DNA of 64,000 nt from Leptolyngbya sp. FACHB-261 (GTDB lineage: Bacteria > Cyanobacteriota > Cyanobacteriia > FACHB-261): assembly GCF_014696065.1 (NCBI RefSeq), contig NZ_JACJPL010000031.1, forward strand, positions 496,001 through 560,000, written 5' to 3'. Under the pieces are notes generated by a model that saw only the letters and a program-made list of their open reading frames with translations, had not been told where the DNA came from and did no database searches. Positions within the stretch are counted from its first letter, which is position 1; every line of letters begins with the position of its first letter. The position numbers and the translations under genes were made by a program. This document shows, in pieces, positions 44,777 through 53,293 of the stretch.

Positions 44777-46150
44777 TTACGCCTGCAAAGAGGGTGTCCT
44801 GACGCAGCCCAACAAAGCTGCTGCTAAGTCCCGAGCTGTAGTGTAGCGCTTCTCCGGTAACGGATCTGTAACCCTCATGATCACACTACGTAGCTCTGGT
44901 TTGATTCGGGTCGCTTCTGGTTGCCCATCCAGCCAGAGACGCACATTACCCTGGATCTGACGGTAGAAACGACTGGGGCCAGAGCCTGTAAGCAGGTAAA
45001 CCAGGGTTGAGCCAACCGAATACAAGTCCGATTGTAGAACTGGTCGTCCACGATCCTGTTCAGGCGCACTGTAGCCTTCAGCGCCGATGCGAGTGCCCAA
45101 GGCGGGGCTCTTCATTGCACGTACTGCGCCGAAGTCCAAAACCACTAGTTGCTGAGTCCCAACCCGCGACAGCAGGTTACCAGGTTTGATATCGCGGTGG
45201 ATAATCGGCGTTTCGCGGCTGTGTAAGTAGTCAAGCACTTCACAGGCCTGAACCATCCAATCGATCGCCTGTTGTGAGCTGACTGGCCCTTTCTGGAGAA
45301 CCCAGCGTTCAAGGTCCTGGCCGTAGATCATCTCCATCACCAGGTAGCGTTTGCCCGCCTCGGTGAAGAAATCAAAGAAGCGGGGCACACCAGGGTGATT
45401 GAGCTGTTGCAGGGTGTGGGCCTCCCGCTCAAACAGTTGTTGAGCTTTGGGGTTATCAACTAAATCAGCGTTAATTTCCTTCAAAACTCGAATCTGGTCA
45501 TCCTTCCAGGTCAGATAAGTCGTGCCCATACCGCCTCGACCCAGCACCCGAACAACCTGATAGCCTCGGATAATCTGTTGGACCTGCGTAGGTTGACCGC
45601 AGTCTGGGCAAAACAAGCTATTGGCAGCGGTTCGCTGATGCGTGCAGGAGCGGTTCGCTACCTGTTTAGCTTTGGCCTCAGGGCCCCGATCCACATCACC
45701 GTAGTGCTCCTGTGTATTTTGATCGGGTGGGCTATAGTCTGGGGTTACTTGAAGGAGGCTAGGATCCGGCGGACTGGGGCTTGCAGTAGCAGCGTTCTCT
45801 AGCCCAACAGAGGGTTCACCAGGAAACTGAATCTTCAGGTTGGGACCCGAACGGGCCAAACGCAGCACGGAGCCATTGGCGACTATCGATTGCTGTACCC
45901 GCTTTCCATTCAGGTAGGTGCCGTTGGTGCCTAGATTGGTCAGCTCCCAGATATCACCGTTACGACGCAACTCCGCATGGCGGCGAGAGACCACAGCGCT
46001 ATAAAGCACCACGTTATTGTCCGGTGCCCGTCCGATTGAGATTACGTCCTTACCAGAGAAAGTCCAAGTCTGGATAGGAATGGACTGCACCGGATGCAGT
46101 AGGGTCAGCGTAATCACATCGAAGCCGTCCGATGGAAGTGTCACAGGCAA
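44777..46150 (-). CDS. FHA-domain Ser/Thr protein kinase
   Basis: A 457-residue kinase. The N-terminal FHA domain (about 20-110) has ISIGRAPDNNVVL, SRRHAEL and LGTNGTYLNGKRV, the phosphothreonine-binding residues. A zinc-binding stretch follows (CTHQRTAANSLFCPDCGQ). The kinase domain starts at YQVVRVLGRGGMGTTYLTW and includes VLKEIN (ATP lysine), IIHRDIKPGN (catalytic loop), VVLDFGAVRA (DFG) and GAEGYSAPEQ. It is soluble, unlike many bacterial kinases with a membrane anchor. It is the last gene of the VWA, zinc-ribbon/FHA, PP2C, kinase series on the minus strand, implying a kinase-phosphatase module. Confidence 0.93.
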   Translation of the reverse strand: MPVTLPSDGFDVITLTLLHPVQSIPIQTWTFSGKDVISIGRAPDNNVVLYSAVVSRRHAELRRNGDIWELTNLGTNGTYLNGKRVQQSIVANGSVLRLARSGPNLKIQFPGEPSVGLENAATASPSPPDPSLLQVTPDYSPPDQNTQEHYGDVDRGPEAKAKQVANRSCTHQRTAANSLFCPDCGQPTQVQQIIRGYQVVRVLGRGGMGTTYLTWKDDQIRVLKEINADLVDNPKAQQLFEREAHTLQQLNHPGVPRFFDFFTEAGKRYLVMEMIYGQDLERWVLQKGPVSSQQAIDWMVQACEVLDYLHSRETPIIHRDIKPGNLLSRVGTQQLVVLDFGAVRAMKSPALGTRIGAEGYSAPEQDRGRPVLQSDLYSVGSTLVYLLTGSGPSRFYRQIQGNVRLWLDGQPEATRIKPELRSVIMRVTDPLPEKRYTTARDLAAALLGCVRTPSLQA

Positions 46151-46328
46151 AACCGGGCGTTACAGAGTCATCAGCAGAGATAGGCCATTATTCGGGATCA
46201 CAACTCCAGGCTTTGCGGTTTAAAGTGCGTCAGCTCCATTGGATCCCGTCTGAGTCGAACACTGCGCTTGAGGGATCACAGCTAGCAGTCTAAGAACATA
46301 CAGAGCAACGCAATGGTTAGTCTGAATC

Positions 46329-47759
46329 TTACGTCAATTCTGTCGTAGTCGTTCCGTCCTGTGCTTGGGCCTGTGCTTGAGCGGCTTTTGGGGTCGCCTC
46401 TCGGCTGACCTCTGTGGGTGCCGCCTCAAAGTCGAAGCGGATCAGAATTGCAGTGAGATTGTCATGACCGTTATGCTCGTTCCCTAACGCTAACAGCTGC
46501 GCGATGCCTGTCTCCAGATCAGCCTGAGTCGACAAAAGCGGTAGCAAGCTGCTCTGCACATAAGCTTCAATCAAGCCATTGTCACTGAGGCCATCGGAGC
46601 ACAACAGCAATAAAGTTGGCTCTGAGATCTCTAAAAACTGGACTGAAGGTTCAACTGCTTCATCAGCTCGTGGACCCAAAGCTTGGGTCAACTGATAAGC
46701 TTCGGGATGCGCATAGGCAACGTTAGGGGGTAACCCCTCATCTATATTTTGCTGTCCCACTTCGTGGTCGCGGGTGATTTGCGTCAAGCCCTGGTGAGTC
46801 AGACGATAGAGGCGGCTATCACCAACATGCGCAATCGCAACTCGATGGTTATGAACCACTGCCATTACTAGCGTGGTGCCCATGCGACTACTGCCCACCC
46901 GTCCGCTTTCAGCGGGGGGCAGACCCGTAGCGGAACTGCTTTGCCCACCCTCGTTAGCAGAGAAGATGGCTTCATTGGCAGCCCAGACTGCTTTCTTTAG
47001 AGTCAACTCGCCGGGCAATTCAAGGTTGTTCCAGAAGGGCTGAAAGTAATCGCGCAAGGTTTCAACCGCCATCGCACTAGCGACTTCTCCAGCAGCGTGG
47101 CCTCCCATGCCATCACAGAGCACGTATAACCCTCGCGCTGACTCTAGTTGCTTGCCCTCGGGCGTCAGCGCTGTGCTGATTTGAGTCTGAACGTAGAAGG
47201 TGTCTTCGTTGTGATCCCGTCTATGGCCTACATCGGTACCAGCAGCTTGATGCAGCGCGATTAGACGGCGAGCAGAGGTAGGGTGAGGGGATGGTTTGAT
47301 GGTTGGGGTTGCCCCAGCCGAATTTTCTGCACCTGCTGGTTCTGCTGGGAGAGGGGGCTCAGGTAAAGGCTCAGTGATAAGCTCATCAGCTGGAGTCACC
47401 GTTGCTCCAACGGCTGATTCAACAGGCGCTCCAAGGGGGAGGGGCCCTGACGCTATTAGTGGGTCAATGCCTGTTTGCTCGATGCCGAGTTGCTCGGTAC
47501 TCAGTTGCTCAGTAATTGGTTGCTCAGTGATTGATTGCTCGGTACCGAGCCGCTCGACACTTATTTGCTGAATAACTGCTTGCTCGACACCCCCAGGGAC
47601 TTCAGGTGTTGCTGGGGGTGTCTCGGTTGGTAGCGATTCAGTGCCAACCCCTACTAACCCAGATTGGCTTGGGGCTGGTTGGGCTAGGGCCATGCCGCAG
47701 TTCTGGCAGAAGCGATTGGCAACTGGGTTGCTGTAGCCGCATTGAGGACAGTCAATCAT
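46329..47759 (-). CDS. PP2C-type protein phosphatase with N-terminal zinc ribbon
   Basis: A 476-residue protein. The N-terminus has a zinc ribbon CPQCGYSNPVANRFCQNCG, then a low-complexity linker with pentapeptide EQxxx repeats (about residues 55-90) and a Pro/Glu-rich stretch. The PP2C domain starts about residue 170: TDVGHRRDHNEDTF, LYVLCDGMGGHAAGEVAS with its metal-binding aspartates, VAIAHVGDSRLYRL and LLLCSDGLSDNG. It should dephosphorylate Ser/Thr residues using Mn or Mg. It lies directly after the zinc-ribbon/FHA gene with 1 bp between, and before the FHA-kinase, its natural counterpart. Confidence 0.93.
   Translation of the reverse strand: MIDCPQCGYSNPVANRFCQNCGMALAQPAPSQSGLVGVGTESLPTETPPATPEVPGGVEQAVIQQISVERLGTEQSITEQPITEQLSTEQLGIEQTGIDPLIASGPLPLGAPVESAVGATVTPADELITEPLPEPPLPAEPAGAENSAGATPTIKPSPHPTSARRLIALHQAAGTDVGHRRDHNEDTFYVQTQISTALTPEGKQLESARGLYVLCDGMGGHAAGEVASAMAVETLRDYFQPFWNNLELPGELTLKKAVWAANEAIFSANEGGQSSSATGLPPAESGRVGSSRMGTTLVMAVVHNHRVAIAHVGDSRLYRLTHQGLTQITRDHEVGQQNIDEGLPPNVAYAHPEAYQLTQALGPRADEAVEPSVQFLEISEPTLLLLCSDGLSDNGLIEAYVQSSLLPLLSTQADLETGIAQLLALGNEHNGHDNLTAILIRFDFEAAPTEVSREATPKAAQAQAQAQDGTTTTELT
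47475..47594. repeat. 15-bp tandem repeat within the PP2C linker
   Basis: The core TTGCTC (variants CCGCTC and TTGCTG) recurs every 15 bases at 47475, 47490, 47505, 47520, 47535, 47550, 47565 and 47580. On the coding strand it gives a pentapeptide series such as EQSIT, EQPIT, EQLST, EQLGI. It is in frame, so copy changes would alter only the linker length. Confidence 0.85.
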
Positions 47760-47760
47760 G

Positions 47761-48480
47761 CTAGCTAGAAATTTGGAAAATAAAGCTCACCTTGTCTCCC
47801 TTACCTAGAGCAATTCGATCTCCAGGGCGTAAACGGTGGCGGTTGCCCATGGGTAAAGGAATGTTGTTCACATAAGTGCCGTTGGCACTGCCGGTGTCTT
47901 CTAAGTAGTAGGCATCAGCATCAACGCGGATGTCAGCATGAACTCGTGAGACGATCTCAGAGTTAGGAAAGCCAGAGACATCAATGTCGGGAGGAATGCG
48001 GTCGTTAGGTTTACCGAGGTGGATGACGGGCAAGCCTGGTGGCAGTTCCATCGAGGTGTCGGTTTGGACGTGAATCAGCCGAGCGACCTGCTGTTGGAGT
48101 TGGGTCCGAGAGCTGCTAGGAGCGGGCAAAGGCTCCGGAAATGACTCAGGTAAAGTCCCTGCTGCGGAGAGCGAGGGGCTAGCAGAAACCACAACCGGCT
48201 CGGGTGGGGGCGGTGGGGGCGGCGAAACCTCTGGCGAAACCTCTGGGGAAACTATTGGGGAAGCAGGAGTTGCAGGAAACTGAGTTGGAGGCAGAGGGCC
48301 ATTACCTGCCGCCTTGTTGGAGCGCAAGTCGTAGCCACATTGCCCACAGAAGCTAGCATCCGTTTGAATTTGGGCGTGGCAGCTAGGGCACTGTGCCAAC
48401 TGGGGCAGGTCGGTGTAACAGGCCTCGCACTGCACTGCCCCGTCGGGGTTTTGATGAGAGCAGTTCGGACAGACAATCAT
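47761..48480 (-). CDS. Zinc-ribbon and FHA-domain protein
   Basis: A 239-residue adaptor-like protein. Two zinc-binding knuckle pairs open the protein: CPNCSHQNPDGAVQCEACY and CPSCHAQIQTDASFCGQCG. A Pro-rich linker (with a run of prolines near residue 92) leads to a C-terminal FHA domain containing IHLGKPNDRIPPDIDVSGFPN, SEIVSRVHADIRV and GSANGTYVNN, the phosphothreonine-binding residues. It has no enzyme domain, so it probably bridges phosphorylated partners. It lies between the VWA and PP2C genes on the same strand. Confidence 0.9.
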   Translation of the reverse strand: MIVCPNCSHQNPDGAVQCEACYTDLPQLAQCPSCHAQIQTDASFCGQCGYDLRSNKAAGNGPLPPTQFPATPASPIVSPEVSPEVSPPPPPPPEPVVVSASPSLSAAGTLPESFPEPLPAPSSSRTQLQQQVARLIHVQTDTSMELPPGLPVIHLGKPNDRIPPDIDVSGFPNSEIVSRVHADIRVDADAYYLEDTGSANGTYVNNIPLPMGNRHRLRPGDRIALGKGDKVSFIFQISS

Positions 48481-48585
48481 GTGTGTTTTCCAAACAACCT
48501 ATTCTCAGTCATTGATTGGCAAGCTTTCGGGCTTCAAGCATCTATCTCAAGTAAGGCTTTCTAAACAGAGCAGAAAACTAAAGCC

Positions 48586-49848
48586 TTAGCTGGGAGGCTG
48601 AAGGACCGTTTTTGACACAATTCGGGTCTGCTTTCGTTCAGACTCCGATAATGCTTCGCCGCTTTGCAGTCGGGTGGCACTATTCTGAAGCACGGTTGCA
48701 GCGCCTTGATCGCCCATTTGCAAAGCTGTTTTGGCTGCTGCCTGAAGCAGGGTTGCAGCTCCGGAGGTGTCTCCTTGCTGAAGCTTAGCTTCGGCCATTT
48801 GGGTCTGTCGGTATTTTGCCAAAGCCATGATGTGCGGGGCTAGTGTGGGATCAGTATTGGGCCGGAAATCGGCAACAAACTGAACCTCAGCAGACACGGG
48901 ATCAGTTAACACGCTCAGTTGCTGAGTAGCAGGGTTGTCATAGCGCACTTGCACCTGAGCAACAGGCCAAGTAGCGGCTGTAACCATTGCGGGTTGGGTG
49001 ATGTAAAGGTTGATGAGGACTACGCGCTCGGTGTCCGTCATCAAATCGCCCAAACGTACCGACAGGAAATTGCCCTCGGCTTGCACTGGCAGTTCGATTA
49101 CATCCGGCGCGACCTGAGCTACAGGTTTTAGTTCCGCCAGACGGACGCCAGCGCCTAGGCGCAACACCAGGTAGGCATTAGTTAGGCCGACATCCTGAAT
49201 GCGCTGAAACAGCCGTTCAAACTCCAGAACTGCCTGGTCTGGTTCCCGAATATAAGCCATTGCCCCACCACCAGCGTCGGCAATGGACTCTAGGACATCT
49301 TGATTCCAACTGTCGCCGAAGCCCAAGGTGTGCAACGTGAAGTTGTATTCAGTGGCCAAGCGGGCTAGCTTCACACAGCGATCGTTGTCCCCGTGCTCGT
49401 TTTCGCCATCGGTCAGCACGAAGGCTTGAGAGATCGTCCCCTGCTTGCCCTGAGCCAATTGCTCCAGCGCAGCTTTGATACCACAGTCGATGCAGGTGCC
49501 ACCTGCCGAGCGAAGCTTCTGGATGCGAGCTCGTACGGTGGATGGATCCTGCACTGACTGATTGGGCACTAGCACTTCCGCTTGATGATCGAAGGCGACC
49601 ACTGAGATTCGATCTTGAGGCGCTAATTGGTCGATCAGTTGCCCTGCTGCCTGTTTCACAGTTTCTAAGGGTTGACCGGCCATCGAGCCACTGTGGTCGA
49701 GTAGCAGGCACAAATTGAGGGGTGCAGTCCGAGACAACTTACCGCGTTCGGCCCCTGCGGAGACATAAATCGCAAGTTGGCGTTGACTGCTGGCCTGGTT
49801 GCGGTCCAGGTTGGCATCGCTGAGGGACAGGCGCAGATTCACGCTCAT
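48586..49848 (-). CDS. VWA-domain protein
   Basis: A 420-residue soluble protein. The von Willebrand A domain (about 42-210) has the metal-ion-dependent adhesion site in LLLDHSGSMAGQPL and conserved VLTDGENEHGD with the further MIDAS aspartate. The C-terminal half is beta-rich with a long helical tail (LAPHIMALAKYRQTQMAEAKLQQGDTSGAATLLQAA in pieces). There is no signal peptide, so it acts in the cytosol. It is first in the series VWA, zinc-ribbon/FHA, PP2C, FHA-kinase. Association of VWA proteins with PP2C and kinase is known from TerY-P triads. Confidence 0.9.
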   Translation of the reverse strand: MSVNLRLSLSDANLDRNQASSQRQLAIYVSAGAERGKLSRTAPLNLCLLLDHSGSMAGQPLETVKQAAGQLIDQLAPQDRISVVAFDHQAEVLVPNQSVQDPSTVRARIQKLRSAGGTCIDCGIKAALEQLAQGKQGTISQAFVLTDGENEHGDNDRCVKLARLATEYNFTLHTLGFGDSWNQDVLESIADAGGGAMAYIREPDQAVLEFERLFQRIQDVGLTNAYLVLRLGAGVRLAELKPVAQVAPDVIELPVQAEGNFLSVRLGDLMTDTERVVLINLYITQPAMVTAATWPVAQVQVRYDNPATQQLSVLTDPVSAEVQFVADFRPNTDPTLAPHIMALAKYRQTQMAEAKLQQGDTSGAATLLQAAAKTALQMGDQGAATVLQNSATRLQSGEALSESERKQTRIVSKTVLQPPS

Positions 49849-49882
49849 AGAGGCGTCTAGAGGAGAGGCAACTACTCCAGTT

Positions 49883-50614
49883 CTACCCTAGATTAAGACC
49901 TGAGCCCGCCGCCTCATCCAACAGCCAAACGAGAGAGCCTGTTGGCTGAATCAGGCGAGCAGGGTATTGGCGAGCATCCTCTTTAGAAGACAGGATCGCT
50001 TTCAGTGCTGGCAGTTTGCTAGCGCCAGTCACCAAAAACAACACCAATCGCGCCTGATTAATCAATGGATGGGTGAAGGTGATGCGGGGCTGACCATCTT
50101 TGCTGCCCACTGTCACTAGTCGGTCAGTGACATCAAGAGCCGGTGTCCCTGGAAATAGAGATGCCGTGTGACCGTCATCACCGATACCAAGCAAGATCAG
50201 ATCTAGGGCTGGAAACTCGCCGGAAGGGGTGCCGAAAAAGCTCTGTAACTCTTGCTCGTGTTGCTGCGCAGCCTCAGATGGATCAGCTGCACTGGTTGGT
50301 ATGGAGTGAATGTTGCTAGCTGGGATCGGTACGTGGTTCAGCCAGGCCCGACGAGCCATACCCTCATTGCTTTGAGGATCAGTGGCTGGCACATAGCGCT
50401 CATCGCCCCAAAACACGTGGACTTTGTCCCACGGCAGCTCTTGCTTCGCTAAAGCCTGATACAGAGGCTCAGGGGTGCTGCCGCCAGCTAAGGCAATGGT
50501 AAAGCGGTCCCGGTGGGAGAGCGCTTTGTGGGCTTCGGTCAGCACCACCTCTACCGCTCGATAGATCAGGTCAGCTTTGTCAGGAAAAACTTCAATTTGA
50601 GAGTGAGGGCTCAT
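49883..50614 (-). CDS. pgl: 6-phosphogluconolactonase
   Basis: A 243-residue enzyme starting at ATG 50614 (MSPHSQIEVFPDKADLIYRAVEVV); the frame stays open to 50641. Family motifs are FTIALAGGSTPEPLYQAL, VHVFWGDERYVPATDPQSNEGMARRAWL and LDLILLGIGDDGHTASLFPGTPAL. It hydrolyses 6-phosphogluconolactone in the oxidative pentose phosphate pathway, the main dark sugar route in cyanobacteria. No zwf or gnd gene is adjacent. It lies 80 bp after the lipoprotein gene, same strand. Confidence 0.93.
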   Translation of the reverse strand: MSPHSQIEVFPDKADLIYRAVEVVLTEAHKALSHRDRFTIALAGGSTPEPLYQALAKQELPWDKVHVFWGDERYVPATDPQSNEGMARRAWLNHVPIPASNIHSIPTSAADPSEAAQQHEQELQSFFGTPSGEFPALDLILLGIGDDGHTASLFPGTPALDVTDRLVTVGSKDGQPRITFTHPLINQARLVLFLVTGASKLPALKAILSSKEDARQYPARLIQPTGSLVWLLDEAAGSGLNLG

Positions 50615-50693
50615 GCGCAGCGTACGGCAGAAAGCAGGCAACGCTCTGCATCATACCGGAGTAACCAGGTTTAGCCCGTCTACCCTGAGACTA

Positions 50694-51233
50694 TCACCGG
50701 CATTCAGGCCAGTTATAGGGAACTAAGGTGCCTAGATCAATGGCCTGACCTGCTTTCACCTCAACGTTAGCCTCTGCTTGCTCAGGTGGGAGATCTTTGA
50801 GTGCCTCTACCGGCAATTGGTCATCGCCACAGAAAACTACAGAGTAAGATCCCGGCGGCACCTGCAACTGAAAACGGTGTGCCCCGTTGCCCTCGAACTC
50901 AAAGGGGACTTTAAAGACCTGATTGGTGAAGCGGTTCTCAGCCCGGATCACACCGTTGGGAATATATTCACTGGGATAAGACAGTTGACCCTGCAGCCGA
51001 GCCAAACTGGGTTCGACGACTTCCTTTTTCAATTGAACAGAGCTAGACCTAGACAGAGAGGAAGTGGGGGTAGGGGCAACAGCGCTAGGCGTGGGGGCCA
51101 GGCTCGGACTAGCGCTGGGGGTGACAGTCGAGGGCAAGGGCACGGTGGGAGAAGGGGCACTAGTGACTACCGGACGGGCGCAGGCTACCAAACTCACCAC
51201 GCTCCAGCAGATCCAGCCACGCATCCTGCTCAT
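50694..51233 (-). CDS. Predicted lipoprotein with Pro/Thr/Ser-rich linker
   Basis: A 179-residue exported protein. A short signal peptide ends in the lipobox SLVAC, giving a lipidated cysteine. A linker rich in Pro, Ser, Thr and Ala follows (about residues 20-60). The C-terminal domain looks like an Ig- or CarboxypepD_reg-like beta sandwich (GQLSYPSEYIPNGVIRAEN, PPGSYSVVFCGDD). Function is not known. Its start codon overlaps the stop of the upstream S1-domain gene by 3-4 bases (ATGA type), suggesting translational coupling. Confidence 0.75.
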   Translation of the reverse strand: MSRMRGWICWSVVSLVACARPVVTSAPSPTVPLPSTVTPSASPSLAPTPSAVAPTPTSSLSRSSSVQLKKEVVEPSLARLQGQLSYPSEYIPNGVIRAENRFTNQVFKVPFEFEGNGAHRFQLQVPPGSYSVVFCGDDQLPVEALKDLPPEQAEANVEVKAGQAIDLGTLVPYNWPECR

Positions 51234-52120
51234 TCCGCCTGATTTGGCTGTGCTCGGCCCACCCGCTTGTCGGCCTCAGCCATCACTTGCTCAGGGTTCT
51301 CCAGCATCTCACCGGGATAGTTTTCCAGCACCCGGGTAGACAGAGAAACACGCCCTCGTGCCACATCGACTTCGGTCACCACAGCCTTGAGCGTCTGTCC
51401 AACCTTGAAAACAGATTCAATAGACTGCACAAATTGAGCACTAATCGCTCGAATGTGCAGTAAGCCACTACCACTGCCAAACTCAACAAAGGCGCCGAAT
51501 GGTCGAATGCCTGTAACTCGACCTTCTATCAGCTCGCCTGGTGAGAGTGAGCCAGCACCAGCCACACTCGCAGCCTGCCGATTGGAGAGCACCAGCTTGT
51601 CCTGCTCCTGATCCACCTCTAGAAAGCTCAGCATCAGCGTTTTGCCGACCAAGGCATTCAAGTTGCTGCGCTCTACCAGGTGAGAACGAGGCACAAAGCC
51701 GCGCAACCCCTCCACCTCAACCGTGACACCACCTTTGTTGGTGCCCGTGACTCGACCTTCTACGATCTGCTTGGCTTCGTTAAGTTCAGCAATCCGCTCC
51801 CAAGCCCGCAGCAGTGCGATGCGGCGCAGTGACAAGGTGACCTGCCCATCGGCATCCTGACCCCGCAGGATAAAAAACTGATGTTCTTCTCCAGGGCTTA
51901 GAACCTCTGAAGTCTGGTCAGGAGGGTGCAGAGCGACCTCGTTGAGGGGCAAAAAGGCTAGAGACTTACCGCCAATATCCACGAACGCACCACTGTTCTC
52001 GACACTGAAAACCTTACCGGGCACTACCTGTCCTGCCTGAAAGTCATAGTCGTGCTGGGAGAGGGCGCGGGCAAAATCGTCCATTGAAAAGGACGCGTGG
52101 CTGTTTTTCTGAGGACTCAT
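51230..52120 (-). CDS. S1 RNA-binding domain protein, Rps1b-like
   Basis: A 296-residue protein from the ATG at 52120 (MSPQKNSHASFSMDDFARAL), preferred over an upstream in-frame ATG at 52156. Three S1 domains can be traced: GQVVPGKVFSVENSGAFVDIGGKSLAFLP, IVEGRVTGTNKGGVTVEVEGLRGFVPRSHL and LIEGRVTGIRPFGAFVEFGSGSGLLHI. It is shorter than main ribosomal protein S1 and fits the second cyanobacterial S1 protein (Rps1b), thought to help initiation or mRNA binding. Its stop overlaps the lipoprotein start. Confidence 0.85.
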   Translation of the reverse strand: MSPQKNSHASFSMDDFARALSQHDYDFQAGQVVPGKVFSVENSGAFVDIGGKSLAFLPLNEVALHPPDQTSEVLSPGEEHQFFILRGQDADGQVTLSLRRIALLRAWERIAELNEAKQIVEGRVTGTNKGGVTVEVEGLRGFVPRSHLVERSNLNALVGKTLMLSFLEVDQEQDKLVLSNRQAASVAGAGSLSPGELIEGRVTGIRPFGAFVEFGSGSGLLHIRAISAQFVQSIESVFKVGQTLKAVVTEVDVARGRVSLSTRVLENYPGEMLENPEQVMAEADKRVGRAQPNQAE

Positions 52121-52216
52121 GGAACTATTAGACGCAAGAGACAGCCCGCATCTCAAGATGAGAAAACAGGCTGTGGGAGCTGCACCATTGTAGCGAGCAG
52201 TGGGCTAGTGGTGAAG

Positions 52217-52996
52217 TTAACGGCGTTCGCGCACGGCATCAGCCGCTTTTTCCAGGAGCTCGGCTAGCATTTTGCGAATCTGCCCCTCTCTGCGAGCAGC
52301 AGCAGCACCAGCCTCACCAATTCTGCCCTCGAGAGCTGCGATTTTCTCTTCAGGGGGATGCTCAGCCGCTTGGTCGCGGGCCTGCTTGTACCAGTGACTT
52401 GCGTCCTCTAGATAGGCCTTAACCCGGTCTGGAGCAGTCTCCACTCGGGCTGCTAGATTGGCTCGCACTAGGGAAATCTGTCCCTGGAGCTGGGCGTAAC
52501 GTTTCCTGAGTAGGGCAACCTCTTCGGTGTCCTGGAGCGCCTCTAGCGCTGAATCAATCCGCTCTCTGACCTCAGCTGGTAGTTCAATAGCTGAATCTTT
52601 GGCACCTTCAAGACCATCTTGAACGCTGTTGACCAGCTGGTTTTCTTCAGTTTCCAAGCGGGCTTGGAGCTGACGCATTTCCTGCTGAGAGGCTTCCAGC
52701 GTTTGTCGACGGGATTTGCTGATGCCTTCAATGGCCCCTTCAATTGTGGCAATGGCCGTTTCTTTGAAGTCGCTAGTTTCTGTGCGTAGAGTAGACACAG
52801 CAGCGCTCACTGCATCTCTAACGATGCTACGCACATCGATAGTGCCAGCTTTTAGTTCGTCAGTTACCTGAGCAACCGCGTCGCGTACAATCTCACGCAC
52901 CCGATCCGAGCGCAGCTGACCGACCTCTTTGACCCGGCTGAGTTCAGCCGTAACGTGCTCCTTAACGGAGGGCTTGTTTGGGGTGTTCTCGGTCAT
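52217..52996 (-). CDS. Coiled-coil helical protein
   Basis: A 259-residue, highly charged, Glu/Ala/Arg-rich protein predicted to be almost entirely helical. It has repeated blocks resembling apolipoprotein-like amphipathic helices (VREIVRDAVAQVTDEL and VRSIVRDAVSAAVSTL). There is no cysteine, signal peptide or membrane segment. A cyanobacterial conserved protein by appearance, of unknown role; a structural or membrane-associated function is possible. It lies about 100 bp upstream of the S1 gene on the same strand. Confidence 0.72.
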   Translation of the reverse strand: MTENTPNKPSVKEHVTAELSRVKEVGQLRSDRVREIVRDAVAQVTDELKAGTIDVRSIVRDAVSAAVSTLRTETSDFKETAIATIEGAIEGISKSRRQTLEASQQEMRQLQARLETEENQLVNSVQDGLEGAKDSAIELPAEVRERIDSALEALQDTEEVALLRKRYAQLQGQISLVRANLAARVETAPDRVKAYLEDASHWYKQARDQAAEHPPEEKIAALEGRIGEAGAAAARREGQIRKMLAELLEKAADAVRERR

Positions 52997-53163
52997 AATT
53001 AAATCTTTTGAAAGCTATCTTTGATCGTGTCGCACCGGTTGTTGTTCTTGTAACCGCCTGCGGACATAAGTCTTCAAGCTAAGCCCAAAGACAGAAGCGC
53101 TTGCACTTCGCATTACTACCTAGCTCTGTTCAACAAGTTTCTGCTATTACTCGTTGCTACAAA

Positions 53164-53204
53164 CAACCCAGCTACGCGGCTTGTTGAAACCGGCAACTGG
53201 GTTG
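53164..53204 (-). terminator. Possible terminator downstream of sat
   Basis: CAACCCAG (53164-53171) pairs with CTGGGTTG (53197-53204) across a long loop, between sat and the coiled-coil gene. On the minus strand it is followed by TTTG only, a poor T tract. A weak assignment. Confidence 0.3.
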
Positions 53205-53293
53205 AGCGTACTATTGCATGTTGGACTTAGTGACCTCGCTTGCTCAAAAGCTTGGCCTCAGAAGCTGGGTACAACAACCGAAGTAAAAGCAGA

